A DNA stretch of 64,000 bases from Chitinophaga eiseniae (GCF_012641265.1 NZ_JABAHZ010000002.1:124001-188000); one strand, 5' to 3'. Positions 1-8,748 are shown, counted from the stretch's first letter. Made by a program: numbers and translations. The notes: generated by a model from the sequence alone, not told the origin.

Positions 1-474
1 TTATTGGCTGGCGGTATTTTCAACAATAACGAAACGCCGCTCAACTGGAAAGGTATTGGCTTTGGCATGCTGGCCGCGCTCTGTTATACCGTGTTTATTG
101 TGGTAAGCGGAAGAGTAGCCGCTTCACTGGGTCCGGTGTTGAAGAGTGCCTGGATTGTTACAGGCGCGTTTGTTATTATTACCTTGTTATTCCCGCCTGT
201 TTACCTGGTCAATGGGCGCTTCCTAGGTTCGGGCTTATGGGTATGGGGTATTCCCCTGGCTGCTTTTGGTACGGTGCTGCCGCCCTTCCTGTTTTCCAAA
301 GGCATGCCCCAGACAGGGGTATCGCTGGGGGCTATTCTCAGTGCGGCCGAATTGCCGGTGGCAATGCTGGCTGCCACCATCTTCCTGCATGAATCGGTGT
401 CGGGGCTGCAAATACTGGGCGTAGTGATCATATTAAGCGCTATTGTGATGGCAAATTTGAAACGCCGGAAATGA
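1..474 (+). CDS. EamA/DMT-family transporter, C-terminal part (5' end outside window)
   Basis: The reading frame is open from the first base of the window, so the gene starts upstream and only about 157 residues are seen. They contain about five hydrophobic segments and a short basic tail (NLKRRK), matching the second EamA half of a ten-helix drug/metabolite transporter. The stretch around residues 100-130 (glycine-rich SLGAILSAAELPVAM, then a helix ending HES) is typical of the last helices of the family. It would sit in the inner membrane and export a small metabolite; the substrate cannot be told from this part. A TTG at position 4 could be read as a start, but the protein would lack half the fold, so I treat the entry as partial. 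Confidence 0.8.
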   Translation, partial: LLAGGIFNNNETPLNWKGIGFGMLAALCYTVFIVVSGRVAASLGPVLKSAWIVTGAFVIITLLFPPVYLVNGRFLGSGLWVWGIPLAAFGTVLPPFLFSKGMPQTGVSLGAILSAAELPVAMLAATIFLHESVSGLQILGVVIILSAIVMANLKRRK

Positions 475-499
475 AAACCCATGAGGTGTTTTTTTTATT

Positions 500-507
500 T
501 ATCTTTG
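500..507 (+). promoter_or_regulatory. Candidate Bacteroidota -7 promoter element
   Basis: TATCTTTG matches the Bacteroidota -7 consensus TAnnTTTG exactly and lies 33 bases before the next start codon. No clear TTTG -33 box is seen at the expected distance, so this is only a candidate. Confidence 0.4.
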
Positions 508-540
508 CACCCTCAATAGTGATTTACGAACTGTTTTTTC

Positions 541-1191
541 ATGAAAGCATTTAATTTTTTTATTCTATATCGCCTTCCGATCGGAATCGTATTATTAGCC
601 GGCGGTATTGCCCTGGGGTTGACTATAGGCTGGTGGGAAGCCACCGTCGTGCTGGTGCTGGCACTGGTATGCCTGGTGACACATGTGATGTTCGGTCCCA
701 TGAGATTAGTACAGGAAGCTGTTGAAGCAGGAGATATCGAAAGGGCTACCGCCCTGATGAACCAGGTAAAGTTCCCAAAACTGCTATACAAACCCATCCG
801 CTCCGTATATTATTTTATGCAAAGTAATATGGCGATGTATTCCAATGATCTTGATAAGGCTGAATCTACTATCCGTCAGAGTATCAATTCCGGAAGTCCC
901 ATGAAGGAGTATGAAGGTATGCAGTATTTTCAGCTGGGTACCATTGCTTACCAGAAGAATGATTTGAAAACAGCCGATCAGAACCTGAAAATCGCTATGC
1001 GTAAAGGGCTCCCTGATAAAGAAAACACTGCTGCGGCCCTCTTAACATTGGCATCTATTGCCATGACCCGCCGGGACTTTAAATCTGCCAAGGAATATTT
1101 CCGCAGAGCCAAAGCTCAGAAGCCTACTACAGCGCAGATCGTGAACCAGATTAAAGAAATGGACAAATATATTTCCCGGATGCCCGGGTGA
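541..1191 (+). CDS. Membrane-anchored TPR protein
   Basis: 216 residues. Two hydrophobic segments in the first 55 residues form a membrane hairpin, followed by a soluble helical part of about 150 residues. That part contains at least two tetratricopeptide units (around residues 118-151 and 160-195, with the usual A/G/Y spacing as in YFQLGTIAYQKNDLKTADQ and LASIAMTRRDFKSAKEYF). TPR proteins serve as scaffolds; no partner is suggested by the neighbours. A perfect TAnnTTTG element lies 33 bp upstream of the ATG, supporting this start and separate transcription from the transporter before it. The exact role is unknown. Confidence 0.75.
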   Translation: MKAFNFFILYRLPIGIVLLAGGIALGLTIGWWEATVVLVLALVCLVTHVMFGPMRLVQEAVEAGDIERATALMNQVKFPKLLYKPIRSVYYFMQSNMAMYSNDLDKAESTIRQSINSGSPMKEYEGMQYFQLGTIAYQKNDLKTADQNLKIAMRKGLPDKENTAAALLTLASIAMTRRDFKSAKEYFRRAKAQKPTTAQIVNQIKEMDKYISRMPG

Positions 1192-1223
1192 GTTGACAGC
1201 CTACAGGCAGCAACCTACATGTA

Positions 1224-1276
1224 TTGAAGCGGAGAAGAAAAGCGAACGTTAGAAATTCGCTTGCTCTCCGCTTCAA
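1224..1276. terminator. Long hairpin between TPR gene and btuB-like gene
   Basis: Arms TTGAAGCGGAGA (from 1224) and TCTCCGCTTCAA (to 1276), with an inner stem of AAGCGAA against TTCGCTT. There is no clear T-run after it, so it may be a terminator of the TPR gene or a structured leader of the receptor gene. It does not resemble a cobalamin riboswitch. Confidence 0.45.
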
Positions 1277-1335
1277 TCGTTTCACGCCTTCCAATAAAGA
1301 AAATAGCTAATAACTAACCAAAAATCTAGTTCGAG

Positions 1336-3279
1336 ATGCAATTAAAATGCTACCCTTTTATTCTTTTAACATTAGGTTACACGGCAGCTACGGCACAAGA
1401 CAGCAGTCGCACCAGCCAACTTAATGAAGTTACCGTCACCGCGTCCAAAGGGCCGCAAAAAGCCGGGGAAACCGGTAAGGTGGTCACTATCCTTTCCCAT
1501 GAATACCTGGAGCAAAACAGTGGTAAAACCATTGCCAGCATCCTCAATCAACAACCCGGACTGGTTATCAATGGTGCAGAAAATAACCGGGGCACTACTC
1601 CCAACGTATATATGCGGGGAGCTTCCAATGGCAATACGCTGATCCTGGTAGACGGGTTACCGGTAAACGACGCCTCCCAGATCAACAATACCTTCGATCT
1701 TAATTTCATTACACCCGACCAGGTAGAAAGAATTGAAATACTCCGTGGTAGCCAGTCCACCCTCTATGGCTCCAATGCCGTGGCCGGTGTTATCAATATT
1801 ATTACCCGCAAAACCGGCGATAAAAAGCTGGGGGTAGGCGCTAATGTTAGCTATGGCAGCTACCGCGACTTCCAGGGGAGTGTAAATGTGCATGGCAATA
1901 TCGAACGCTTCTCTTACCTGGTAAGTTATAAACATGAAAAAGCCAGAGGCTTTTCAGATGCCTACGATTCTACCCACCACGCAGGGTTTGATAATGATGG
2001 CTTCCGGCAAAATACCCTGTTTGCCAAGCTGGGCATGACTGCCGGAAAGCGCTGGCAGTTTCAGTATATCACTAACTGGACCAACAACCGGCACGACCTG
2101 GATGAAGGCGGCTTTGTTGATGATAAAGATTATACCGGTACTTCCAAATACCTGCTGCAGGGCATCAGCAGCGAGTATAAGTTTAAAAATGGATCCTGGC
2201 ATGTACTCGCCAGCTATCAGCATACCAGGCGCGATATCCTGAATGATTCCAATTCCGTATCCCCAGCTGCCTATGCAAAATTTGACAGCTCCATATTTGT
2301 AGCCAAAACAGCCCAGGTAGAATCCTATGTAAACTGGGACCTTACCCGTCAGATCAAACTGGTGGGCGGCGCCGCATTTACCTTTTCAAATACCCGCCAG
2401 TTCGACCACCTGTTGAGTACTTACAGCCCTGTGTTCCAGGATACCGAGCTGTCGCCCGATAGCTCCCGTACCAATCAAACCAGTGTATACGCAGCACTCC
2501 TGTTCCATAACCTGAGCGGCTTTAACCTGGAATTGGGCGGACGCCTTAACCACCACAGTCTTTATGGCAATAACGGTACTTTTACCTTTAACCCGTCTTA
2601 CCTGATCGGGCAACATCATAAAGTATTTGTTAATATATCGTCTGCGTACAATGTTCCCACCTTGTACCAGCTATATGCGGCTGGTTATGGTAACAAATCA
2701 CTGAAACCGGAAAATACAACCAGTTATGAAGCCGGTTACCAGGCCGACCTGGCACATAGCCGGGTAGGCTTCCGGGCCACTGGCTTCAGACGGGATACCC
2801 GCGACCTGGTTATATTCTACTTTGACCCTGTTACCTATTTCAGCCAATACCGGAATGCCAACAAGCAAAAGGCCTATGGAGTGGAATTTGAGGGCAACTG
2901 GACCATCACAAAAGGACTGGTACTTACCGCCAACTATACCTATGTAGACGGCAAGGTTACCTTGCAGCAAAATAACAAAGATACCTCCTACTATAACCTG
3001 TACCGGGTGCCCAAACACCTCGTTAATGCCAGCTTAGGCTACCAGGTTAACAATGCCCTGTTTGTATCGGTAACAGGTAAATATGCAGGCCAGCGCTTTG
3101 AGCAAACCAAGCCTTTAGGGGATTATTATACCCTGGATTTATATGGTGAATATAAATTTGGTAACTTGCTTAAGATTTTCGCCGGGTTTAGGAATATTAC
3201 AGATTATAAATATTTTGATATTTCCGGTTATAATTCACGCCGGTTTAACTTTAATACCGGTATTTCCTTTAATTTGTAA
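1336..3279 (+). CDS. btuB: TonB-dependent outer membrane receptor, probable cobalamin receptor
   Basis: 647 residues. The signal peptide ends near TAATAQ. A plug domain follows (about residues 27-155): a TonB-box-like stretch (LNEVTVTASKG), then PNVYMRGASNGNTLILVDG, VERIEILRGSQSTLYGSNA and VINIITRK, all classic plug motifs. The rest is a 22-strand-type barrel ending FNFNTGISFNL with the usual terminal hydrophobic residue. Length is close to E. coli BtuB (about 600). The next genes are a DUF6580 membrane protein, a BtuG-like lipoprotein and cobU-cobT-cobS-cobC, so import of corrinoids across the outer membrane is the most likely job. The leader (1192-1335) has a hairpin but I find no B12 riboswitch motif. 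The substrate is inferred from context; TonB-dependent receptors for iron chelates look similar. Confidence 0.8.
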   Translation: MQLKCYPFILLTLGYTAATAQDSSRTSQLNEVTVTASKGPQKAGETGKVVTILSHEYLEQNSGKTIASILNQQPGLVINGAENNRGTTPNVYMRGASNGNTLILVDGLPVNDASQINNTFDLNFITPDQVERIEILRGSQSTLYGSNAVAGVINIITRKTGDKKLGVGANVSYGSYRDFQGSVNVHGNIERFSYLVSYKHEKARGFSDAYDSTHHAGFDNDGFRQNTLFAKLGMTAGKRWQFQYITNWTNNRHDLDEGGFVDDKDYTGTSKYLLQGISSEYKFKNGSWHVLASYQHTRRDILNDSNSVSPAAYAKFDSSIFVAKTAQVESYVNWDLTRQIKLVGGAAFTFSNTRQFDHLLSTYSPVFQDTELSPDSSRTNQTSVYAALLFHNLSGFNLELGGRLNHHSLYGNNGTFTFNPSYLIGQHHKVFVNISSAYNVPTLYQLYAAGYGNKSLKPENTTSYEAGYQADLAHSRVGFRATGFRRDTRDLVIFYFDPVTYFSQYRNANKQKAYGVEFEGNWTITKGLVLTANYTYVDGKVTLQQNNKDTSYYNLYRVPKHLVNASLGYQVNNALFVSVTGKYAGQRFEQTKPLGDYYTLDLYGEYKFGNLLKIFAGFRNITDYKYFDISGYNSRRFNFNTGISFNL

Positions 3280-3296
3280 ACATTAAAACCAGCATA

Positions 3297-3890
3297 ATGT
3301 CATTAAAGAATCTTAATCCGCGATTTAGTGTTTTGCTGCTCTTCATACTTGCAGCAGGTATCCTTCGCATCGTGTTGGGAGCTGATACCGCCATGTCACC
3401 AATAGCCATGTTTTCTCCTGTTGGCGCAATGGCCTTATTTGGCGGTGCTTCATTTTCGCAAAAGTGGAAATCTTATGCATTTCCTTTATTAGCCTTATTT
3501 ATCAGTGATATTGTACTGATGCAATTCTTTCACAGACAATACGCAGAAGGCCTGCTCTATAAGGGCTGGATGTGGAATTATGCCAGTTTTATACTGATCG
3601 TATTATTGGGTCAGCTGGTCATTAAAAAAGCGAGTGTAGGTAATATATTAATCAGTGCTGTAGGCGCTGCTTTTATTCACTTCCTGGTGTCTAATTTCGG
3701 CGTATGGATCAGCGGTTCTACCAATTTGCTGACCGGACAGCCTTACACCAAAGACCTGGCAGGTATCAGCAGTTGCTATATCCAGGCTATTCCTTACATG
3801 AAATATGCACTGGTAGGTAACCTTATCTATTGCACTATCTTCTTTGGCAGCTTTGAACTGGTAAAACGTCGCATGCGTTTCGCCCAGTAA
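3297..3890 (+). CDS. DUF6580-family membrane protein, putative B12-related transport component
   Basis: 197 residues with about five or six hydrophobic helices and short loops. The N-terminal part (ILAAGILRIVLGADTAMSPI, then FSPVGAMALFGGASF) is the pattern I associate with DUF6580 proteins, which often sit beside B12 receptor and cobalamin salvage genes in Bacteroidota. The fold resembles small ECF-type substrate-binding membrane subunits. It begins 17 bases after the receptor gene and is probably cotranscribed with it. A perfect hairpin terminator follows at 3907. An inner-membrane role in corrinoid uptake is inference; no energising ATPase is seen nearby. Confidence 0.65.
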   Translation: MSLKNLNPRFSVLLLFILAAGILRIVLGADTAMSPIAMFSPVGAMALFGGASFSQKWKSYAFPLLALFISDIVLMQFFHRQYAEGLLYKGWMWNYASFILIVLLGQLVIKKASVGNILISAVGAAFIHFLVSNFGVWISGSTNLLTGQPYTKDLAGISSCYIQAIPYMKYALVGNLIYCTIFFGSFELVKRRMRFAQ

Positions 3891-3906
3891 TCATGATACA
3901 TTTGTT

Positions 3907-3963
3907 TTTAGAGATTTAGAGATCCGGCAAATGCGTACATTTGCCGGGCTCTAAATCTCTAAA
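3907..3963. terminator. Perfect inverted-repeat terminator
   Basis: Outer arms TTTAGAGATTTAGAG and CTCTAAATCTCTAAA, inner arms CCGGCAAATG and CATTTGCCGG with loop CGTA; only two or three unpaired bases interrupt a 57-base palindrome. It is flanked by A/T runs, so it could stop transcription from either side. It closes the receptor-DUF6580 unit. Confidence 0.8.
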
Positions 3964-4058
3964 TTATTATAGGGGGCACCTCTCCTGCATCAGCATTCTG
4001 CTCCGGCACTATTCACGGTAACATTAGTACGAAAACAAGACGTAAATAAATACTTAAC

Positions 4059-5387
4059 ATGCGCAGCATTACACGCAAATTTCAACTTTCTCTTACTGTA
4101 GCAGCATTCGCCATAGCAGGTCTGGCATCCTGTAGCAAAACCAATGATGCCGATGTAGTGGTACCACAGATTGTGAGTCCCGGTTTAAAAAACGGTAAAG
4201 ACACCATTTATGTGGGCGACACCCGGTTATTAAGTCCCCAATTGGCAGATGTAAAAAATCCCACTTTCCAATGGCTGGTAAACGGCGTACAGGTGAGTTC
4301 AGATTCCTTGTATACATTTAAGCCCACTGAAAGAGGTGATTATACGATCTCCTATAAAATTATTTCTGGTAATGCTATCTCTTCCTATTACTACCAGATT
4401 AAGGTAATGGGTAAATTCGATAATGGTTTTTTCCTGGTAAATGAAGGCTGGTTTGGACATGAACCCGGTGATGTCAACTTTTACCGTAACGGGGAAGATT
4501 CTGTTTACCAATATGTATTTCAGCGCAACAACCCCGGCAAAACCCTGGGTACTACCACCGAATTTGGCGCCATGTTCAATAACAGGCTGTACCTGGTTTC
4601 CAAATCAGGCGCTTTTGTAGTAGCAGATGCGTCTACTATGAAAGAAACGGGCCGTATAGATCAGTTACCGGCCACTGGGAACTCTTTCTGTGGCATTACG
4701 CCTGGCCAGGGACTGGTTGGTACCATTAACGGTGTTTATCCCATTAACCTCCAGTCACTCGCGTTGGGCAGCAAGTTAAGCAGCGTAACCGGGCAGATAG
4801 GCGGTATCATCAAATCCGGCGCTTATGTGCTGGTAATGTCGCAAACCGATGGTATCGTGGTTTTAAACAACAGTGATTTCAGTGTAGCGAAGAACCTGGG
4901 ACCAGCAGATGTGGGCTTTGCACAAACCCCTGATGGCAGGATCTGGGCGGCTAAAGGCAAATCGCTCTTTGGTATTAACCCGCAAACCCTGGCAGTGGAT
5001 ACGGTTAGCGTTCCATTTGACGTATATGGCGCGTGGGGCGCCTGGAATGCAGGTATGCTGAGTGCTTCCACCACAGAAAATGCCCTGTTTATCGGCAAAA
5101 CCAACATGTGGGGCGCTGGTGGCAGAGAAATCTACAAATATGCAACGGGCAATCCTAACTCGCTGCAGGCACCATTTATTACTATCCCTGCCGGCCGCGA
5201 ACTGTATGGCGCCGCAGTAAGATATAATCCAGGTAATAACACCGTGGTAGTGACCGATGTTAAATCCGGCTATGGTCAGAACTACGCCAATAACGCTTTG
5301 TATATCTACGATGCGGGCACCGGCGCTTTAAAGAAAACGGTGTCTTACACCGGCTATTTCTTCCCGGCTATTCCTGTATTTAACTAA
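4059..5387 (+). CDS. DUF5074-type beta-propeller lipoprotein, candidate surface B12 binder (BtuG-like)
   Basis: 442 residues. A lipoprotein signal ends at Cys-26 (AIAGLASC-SKTND). Residues about 40-118 form an Ig/PKD-like domain (KDTIYVGDTRLLSPQ... FQWLVNGVQVSSDSLYTF). From about 120 to the end there are repeated short beta blades of the YncE/surface-layer propeller kind (FFLVNEGWFG, NNRLYLVSKSGAFVVADAS, PDGRIWAAKG). In Bacteroides, BtuG is a surface propeller lipoprotein that captures vitamin B12 and works with BtuB. Here the gene sits between the BtuB-like receptor and cobU, which makes the same role likely. This protein carries an extra Ig-like domain at its N-terminus. The family link is from memory and context. 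Confidence 0.65.
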   Translation: MRSITRKFQLSLTVAAFAIAGLASCSKTNDADVVVPQIVSPGLKNGKDTIYVGDTRLLSPQLADVKNPTFQWLVNGVQVSSDSLYTFKPTERGDYTISYKIISGNAISSYYYQIKVMGKFDNGFFLVNEGWFGHEPGDVNFYRNGEDSVYQYVFQRNNPGKTLGTTTEFGAMFNNRLYLVSKSGAFVVADASTMKETGRIDQLPATGNSFCGITPGQGLVGTINGVYPINLQSLALGSKLSSVTGQIGGIIKSGAYVLVMSQTDGIVVLNNSDFSVAKNLGPADVGFAQTPDGRIWAAKGKSLFGINPQTLAVDTVSVPFDVYGAWGAWNAGMLSASTTENALFIGKTNMWGAGGREIYKYATGNPNSLQAPFITIPAGRELYGAAVRYNPGNNTVVVTDVKSGYGQNYANNALYIYDAGTGALKKTVSYTGYFFPAIPVFN

Positions 5388-5393
5388 GTATGT

Positions 5394-5428
5394 AGCTCCC
5401 GGTACCGAAAATACCGGGAGCTTTGTTT
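5394..5428 (+). terminator. Rho-independent terminator before cobU
   Basis: Arms AGCTCCCGGTA (5394-5404) and TACCGGGAGCT (5412-5422) followed by TTGTTT. It lies only 12 bases before the cobU start, leaving no space for a full promoter, so cobU expression must come from readthrough or from a promoter overlapping the hairpin or the end of the previous gene. Confidence 0.75.
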
Positions 5429-5439
5429 AATACAACACC

Positions 5440-5955
5440 ATGATCTATCTAATTACAGGTGGGGCCAGATCCGGCAAGAGCAGGTACGCGCAGGAATTGG
5501 CGCTATCGCAAAGCTCACAGCCTGTATATGTGGCTACAGCCAAAGTATGGGACGATGACTTTGCCCAGCGTATACAGCGTCATCGGGCAGAACGGGGTGC
5601 AGCCTGGATCAATTACGAGGAAGAGCTGTATATCAGTAAACTCCCGCTGCAAGGCCATACCGTAGTGATAGATTGCATCACCTTATGGCTTACTAATTTT
5701 TTTGTACAAACAGAGTACGATACCGACCATACATTACAGGCCATACAGGCAGAAATAGATCATCTGCATCGGCAGCCAGGCACTTTTATCATTGTTACCA
5801 ATGAAATAGGGATGGGCGTGCATGCTGAAACAGCGGCAGGACGTAAGTTTACAGATCTGCAGGGCTGGATAAATCAGTACATCGCCCGTATAGCCAACAA
5901 CGTAGTATTGATGGTATCGGGCATACCCGTTATTATCAAACAAGCAACATCATAA
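5440..5955 (+). CDS. cobU: Adenosylcobinamide kinase / cobinamide-phosphate guanylyltransferase
   Basis: 171 residues, the usual CobU length. The N-terminal GGARSGKS (residues 7-14) is the P-loop; downstream are the CobU signatures VVIDCITLWLTN (about 75-87) and VTNEIGMGVHAETAAGRKF (about 119-137). The enzyme phosphorylates adenosylcobinamide and then attaches GMP to give adenosylcobinamide-GDP, the activated upper half for nucleotide loop assembly. It is the first gene of a compact cobU-cobT-cobS-cobC run; cobT starts 9 bases after it. No corrin ring synthesis genes are in the window, so the locus points to salvage. Confidence 0.95.
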   Translation: MIYLITGGARSGKSRYAQELALSQSSQPVYVATAKVWDDDFAQRIQRHRAERGAAWINYEEELYISKLPLQGHTVVIDCITLWLTNFFVQTEYDTDHTLQAIQAEIDHLHRQPGTFIIVTNEIGMGVHAETAAGRKFTDLQGWINQYIARIANNVVLMVSGIPVIIKQATS

Positions 5956-5964
5956 ATTCATCGT

Positions 5965-7008
5965 ATGAGCAATATCCGGATAACACCTGTATCACAGGAA
6001 TTAAAAGCGGCATTACAGGATAAGATAAACCAGAAGACCAAGCCACCCGGATCGCTGGGTAAACTGGAAGGAATTGCTTTACAGGCCGGGCTCATACAAA
6101 ACACACTCACTCCAGTTATTCAGCAGCCCTCCATTATTGTGTTTGCCGGCGATCACGGTATTGCTGCCGATGGGCAGGTAAATCCCTTTCCACAGGCCGT
6201 TACCGCTCAGATGGTCTACAACTTTCTACAGGGAGGTGCTGCGATCAATGTATTTTGCCGGCAGCATCAGCTACAACTCACCGTGGTAGATGCGGGCGTA
6301 AACCATGTGTTTGCCCCTCACCCACTGCTGAAAGACCGTAAAATGGGTATGGGTACCCAGAACTTCCTGCATATGCCCGCCATGTCGTTAGACCAGTGTA
6401 AGCTGGCTATGCAGGCCGGCGCAGAAGAGGTGACCCTATTACATCAACAGGGATGCAATACCATCGGTTTTGGAGAAATGGGTATTGGCAATACATCAGC
6501 GGCCGCGCTGCTGATGAGCCACTTTACGGGCATACCGGTGGCAGAATGTACCGGCATAGGCACCGGCAGTAATGCGCAACAGCTGGCACAAAAGCGGGCT
6601 ATATTACAACAGGTGATGGCCAAGCATGCCAGGCCGGCATCGCCGGAACAGGCGCTGGCTACTTTTGGCGGATTTGAAATTGCCATGATTTGCGGCGCTA
6701 TCCAACAGGCAGCTGCGCTGCAAATGCTGGTGGTGATAGATGGTTTCATAGTTACAGCCGCCCTGCTGGCAGCGGTAAACATGCAACCTGCCGTGAAAGA
6801 CTACTGCGTATTTGCGCATTGCTCGGAAGAAAATGGCCATAAAGCCATGTTGAAACACCTGGAGGTATCTCCCCTGTTGCAAATGGATATGCGTTTAGGA
6901 GAAGGTACCGGCGCAGCATTGGCTATACCGCTTATCCAGAGTGCCGTAGCGTTTCTCCGGGACATGGCCAGCTTTAATAGTGCACAGGTATCAAATCGGA
7001 CGATATGA
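5965..7008 (+). CDS. cobT: Nicotinate-nucleotide--dimethylbenzimidazole phosphoribosyltransferase
   Basis: 347 residues, typical for CobT. Visible signatures are KTKPPGSLGKLE (about 25-36), the FAGDHGIAADG motif (about 60-70), GFGEMGIGNTSAAALL (about 168-183) and, near the end, RLGEGTGAALA, which holds the catalytic glutamate. It makes alpha-ribazole 5'-phosphate from nicotinate mononucleotide and the lower-ligand base. It lies between cobU and cobS; its stop codon overlaps the cobS start (ATGA), implying translational coupling. Confidence 0.95.
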   Translation: MSNIRITPVSQELKAALQDKINQKTKPPGSLGKLEGIALQAGLIQNTLTPVIQQPSIIVFAGDHGIAADGQVNPFPQAVTAQMVYNFLQGGAAINVFCRQHQLQLTVVDAGVNHVFAPHPLLKDRKMGMGTQNFLHMPAMSLDQCKLAMQAGAEEVTLLHQQGCNTIGFGEMGIGNTSAAALLMSHFTGIPVAECTGIGTGSNAQQLAQKRAILQQVMAKHARPASPEQALATFGGFEIAMICGAIQQAAALQMLVVIDGFIVTAALLAAVNMQPAVKDYCVFAHCSEENGHKAMLKHLEVSPLLQMDMRLGEGTGAALAIPLIQSAVAFLRDMASFNSAQVSNRTI

Positions 7009-7781
7009 AAAAACAGTGGCAGCTCTTGCTTACCGCTATCATGTTTTATACTCGTTTACCCATTCCCGTTAATACGCCTTATCACCCGGATATGCTCACC
7101 CAGGCTACCCGCTATCTGCCGCTTGTAGGCTGGATCGTGGCAGGCTGCATGATAGGCGTACTATATGTAGTATCTAATATTGCCCCTCCTATGGTCAGCA
7201 TCCTGCTGGCACTAATTACGGGTATCTGGGCTACCGGCGCCTTTCATGAAGATGGCTTTGCCGATATGTGCGATGGCTTTGGCGGTGGCTGGACCAAAGA
7301 AAAGATACTGGACATCATGAAAGACAGTCGCATTGGCACCTATGGTATGCTGGGGCTCCTGTTACTGATGGCGCTCAAATTCCTGTGTTTGCGGGAACTA
7401 CCGATATTCGGTGTGATGCTGACTATATTGGCGGCGCAGCCGTTGAGCCGATTTATGGCGGTAACGGTCATATATACCCACCAATATGTTCGTGACAATG
7501 AAGATAGCAAGGCTAAACCTATTGCCAAGGGGATTAGCTCAACAGGGCTGATCACAGCGGGTATATGGGGCTGCGTGCCTTTTGCTGCCATCATTGTATA
7601 CCTGCAGAATTACACTTTGCTCCTCACAGTACCAGCCTTGTTACTGGCGCGCTGGTACCTGGTACGTCTCATGAAAAAATGGATTGGCGGCTATACAGGC
7701 GACTGTCTCGGGGCGGTACAACAGGTATCGGAAGTGGTCATTTATTTATGCTTTTGTATTCTCACATGGAAATATATTTAA
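7005..7781 (+). CDS. cobS: Adenosylcobinamide-GDP ribazoletransferase (cobalamin synthase)
   Basis: 258 residues with six or so membrane helices. The N-terminal FYTRLPIPV (about 14-22) and the acidic loop FHEDGFADMCDGFGGG (about 79-94) followed by DSRIGTYG are the CobS hallmarks; the aspartates bind the metal needed for phosphotransfer. It joins adenosylcobinamide-GDP to alpha-ribazole (phosphate) in the inner membrane, the last ring-side step. It overlaps cobT by four bases and its own end overlaps cobC by 16 bases. Confidence 0.95.
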   Translation: MKKQWQLLLTAIMFYTRLPIPVNTPYHPDMLTQATRYLPLVGWIVAGCMIGVLYVVSNIAPPMVSILLALITGIWATGAFHEDGFADMCDGFGGGWTKEKILDIMKDSRIGTYGMLGLLLLMALKFLCLRELPIFGVMLTILAAQPLSRFMAVTVIYTHQYVRDNEDSKAKPIAKGISSTGLITAGIWGCVPFAAIIVYLQNYTLLLTVPALLLARWYLVRLMKKWIGGYTGDCLGAVQQVSEVVIYLCFCILTWKYI

Positions 7782-8323
7782 TCCGGCATACCACACCGGC
7801 AATAGAAAGTGGTGTTTGCTATGGTGCATCAGATGTGGATGTAGCCGCAAGTTTTGATACAGAAGTGGCCAGGATAAAGCCTTTGCTCCCTGCTAAATCC
7901 CTGGAAGTATATACCAGTCCATTGCAGCGTTGCGAAAAGCTGGCAGCTGCCTTATTTGGCGATACCTACACAAAAGATGACCGGCTGAAGGAGATGAACT
8001 TTGGCGACTGGGAAATGCTGCCCTGGGATAATATCAGTCGCACTGCTTTACGCAAATGGGCAGATAATGTAGTCTTTGAACATATTCCAGGAGGAGAAAG
8101 TTATGAAGAATTATATGTTCGTAGTATACAGCTATTGGAAGAAGTAATGTCCAATGGGAAAGATGCTGTTTTGGTGACCCATGGCGGGGTGATCCGCTGT
8201 ATACTGGCGCATGTGACTGATACTGCACTCGTGGATGCGTTCGATATTTTGGTGGATTATGGCCATATTTCTCACTTACAGGTAGAAAATGAGGAGATAA
8301 AAGTGATATTTTCTAATTTATAA
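7766..8323 (+). CDS. cobC: Alpha-ribazole phosphatase, histidine phosphatase family
   Basis: 185 residues from the ATG at 7766, which lies inside the end of cobS. This start gives the canonical N-terminus MEIYLIRHTTP with the RH catalytic motif at residues 7-8; a longer in-frame extension would only read cobS out of frame. Also visible are FGDWEMLPW (about 77-85) and VTHGGVIRCIL (about 136-146), the second catalytic histidine. It removes the phosphate of alpha-ribazole 5'-phosphate or of adenosylcobalamin phosphate, finishing the pathway with CobS. Phosphoglycerate mutase-type phosphatases look alike, but position settles the call. Confidence 0.9.
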   Translation: MEIYLIRHTTPAIESGVCYGASDVDVAASFDTEVARIKPLLPAKSLEVYTSPLQRCEKLAAALFGDTYTKDDRLKEMNFGDWEMLPWDNISRTALRKWADNVVFEHIPGGESYEELYVRSIQLLEEVMSNGKDAVLVTHGGVIRCILAHVTDTALVDAFDILVDYGHISHLQVENEEIKVIFSNL

Positions 8324-8453
8324 GTAATTGCGAACAAATCAATTATATTAAAATTTTCAAATATCTCTCTAAAAAACAAAAAAACTGGTATTTCGTGCTA
8401 ACTTTATGTTTGCATATACCTTAAATAAAAGAACACAATTTAAAACTGTTATA

Positions 8454-8669
8454 ATGACAACATCTTTTCTGAATATCCCGCTTTTGTTTTTGCAGGAAAT
8501 AGGTATCAAAGAATTGCTGCTGATAGCATTAGTAGTACTGTTATTGTTTGGTGGTAAGAAGATACCTGAGCTGATGCGTGGTTTGGGTAGCGGCATACGT
8601 GAGTTTAAAGATGCCAAAGATGAGCCAACAAAGAAAGGAAGCAGCGCTGATGCTGATGCAAAAAGCTAA
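8454..8669 (+). CDS. tatA: Sec-independent protein translocase subunit TatA
   Basis: 71 residues. A short N-terminus leads into one hydrophobic helix (about residues 15-30), then [14 protein letters not shown], the amphipathic helix and the FKDA turn, then a charged, disordered tail. This is the standard TatA/E layout for export of folded proteins. I use the ATG at 8454 rather than the in-frame ATG at 8406: the shorter form has a normal TatA N-terminus, and TAACTTTA at 8398-8405 resembles a -7 element that would leave the 8406 codon almost without a leader. tatC is not adjacent. A strong hairpin terminator follows. Confidence 0.9.
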   Translation: MTTSFLNIPLLFLQEIGIKELLLIALVVLLLFGGKKIPELMRGLGSGIREFKDAKDEPTKKGSSADADAKS

Positions 8670-8692
8670 TTAGATTCCTGTTATAAAGACAT

Positions 8693-8736
8693 AAAAGGCA
8701 AACCGTTCATATCATATGAGCGATTTGCCTTTTTTA
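8693..8736. terminator. Bidirectional terminator between tatA and the DUF5690 gene
   Basis: Arms AAAAGGCAAA and TTTGCCTTTTTT enclose an imperfect inner stem around CATATCATATG. It serves tatA on the plus strand and the converging gene on the minus strand. Confidence 0.8.
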
Positions 8737-8748
8737 ATTTCTCCTTCT

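Noticed and set aside
1192..1335. Cobalamin riboswitch upstream of the btuB-like gene
   Set aside because: Only 144 bases are available, one long simple hairpin fills part of them, and the conserved B12-box sequence is not seen.
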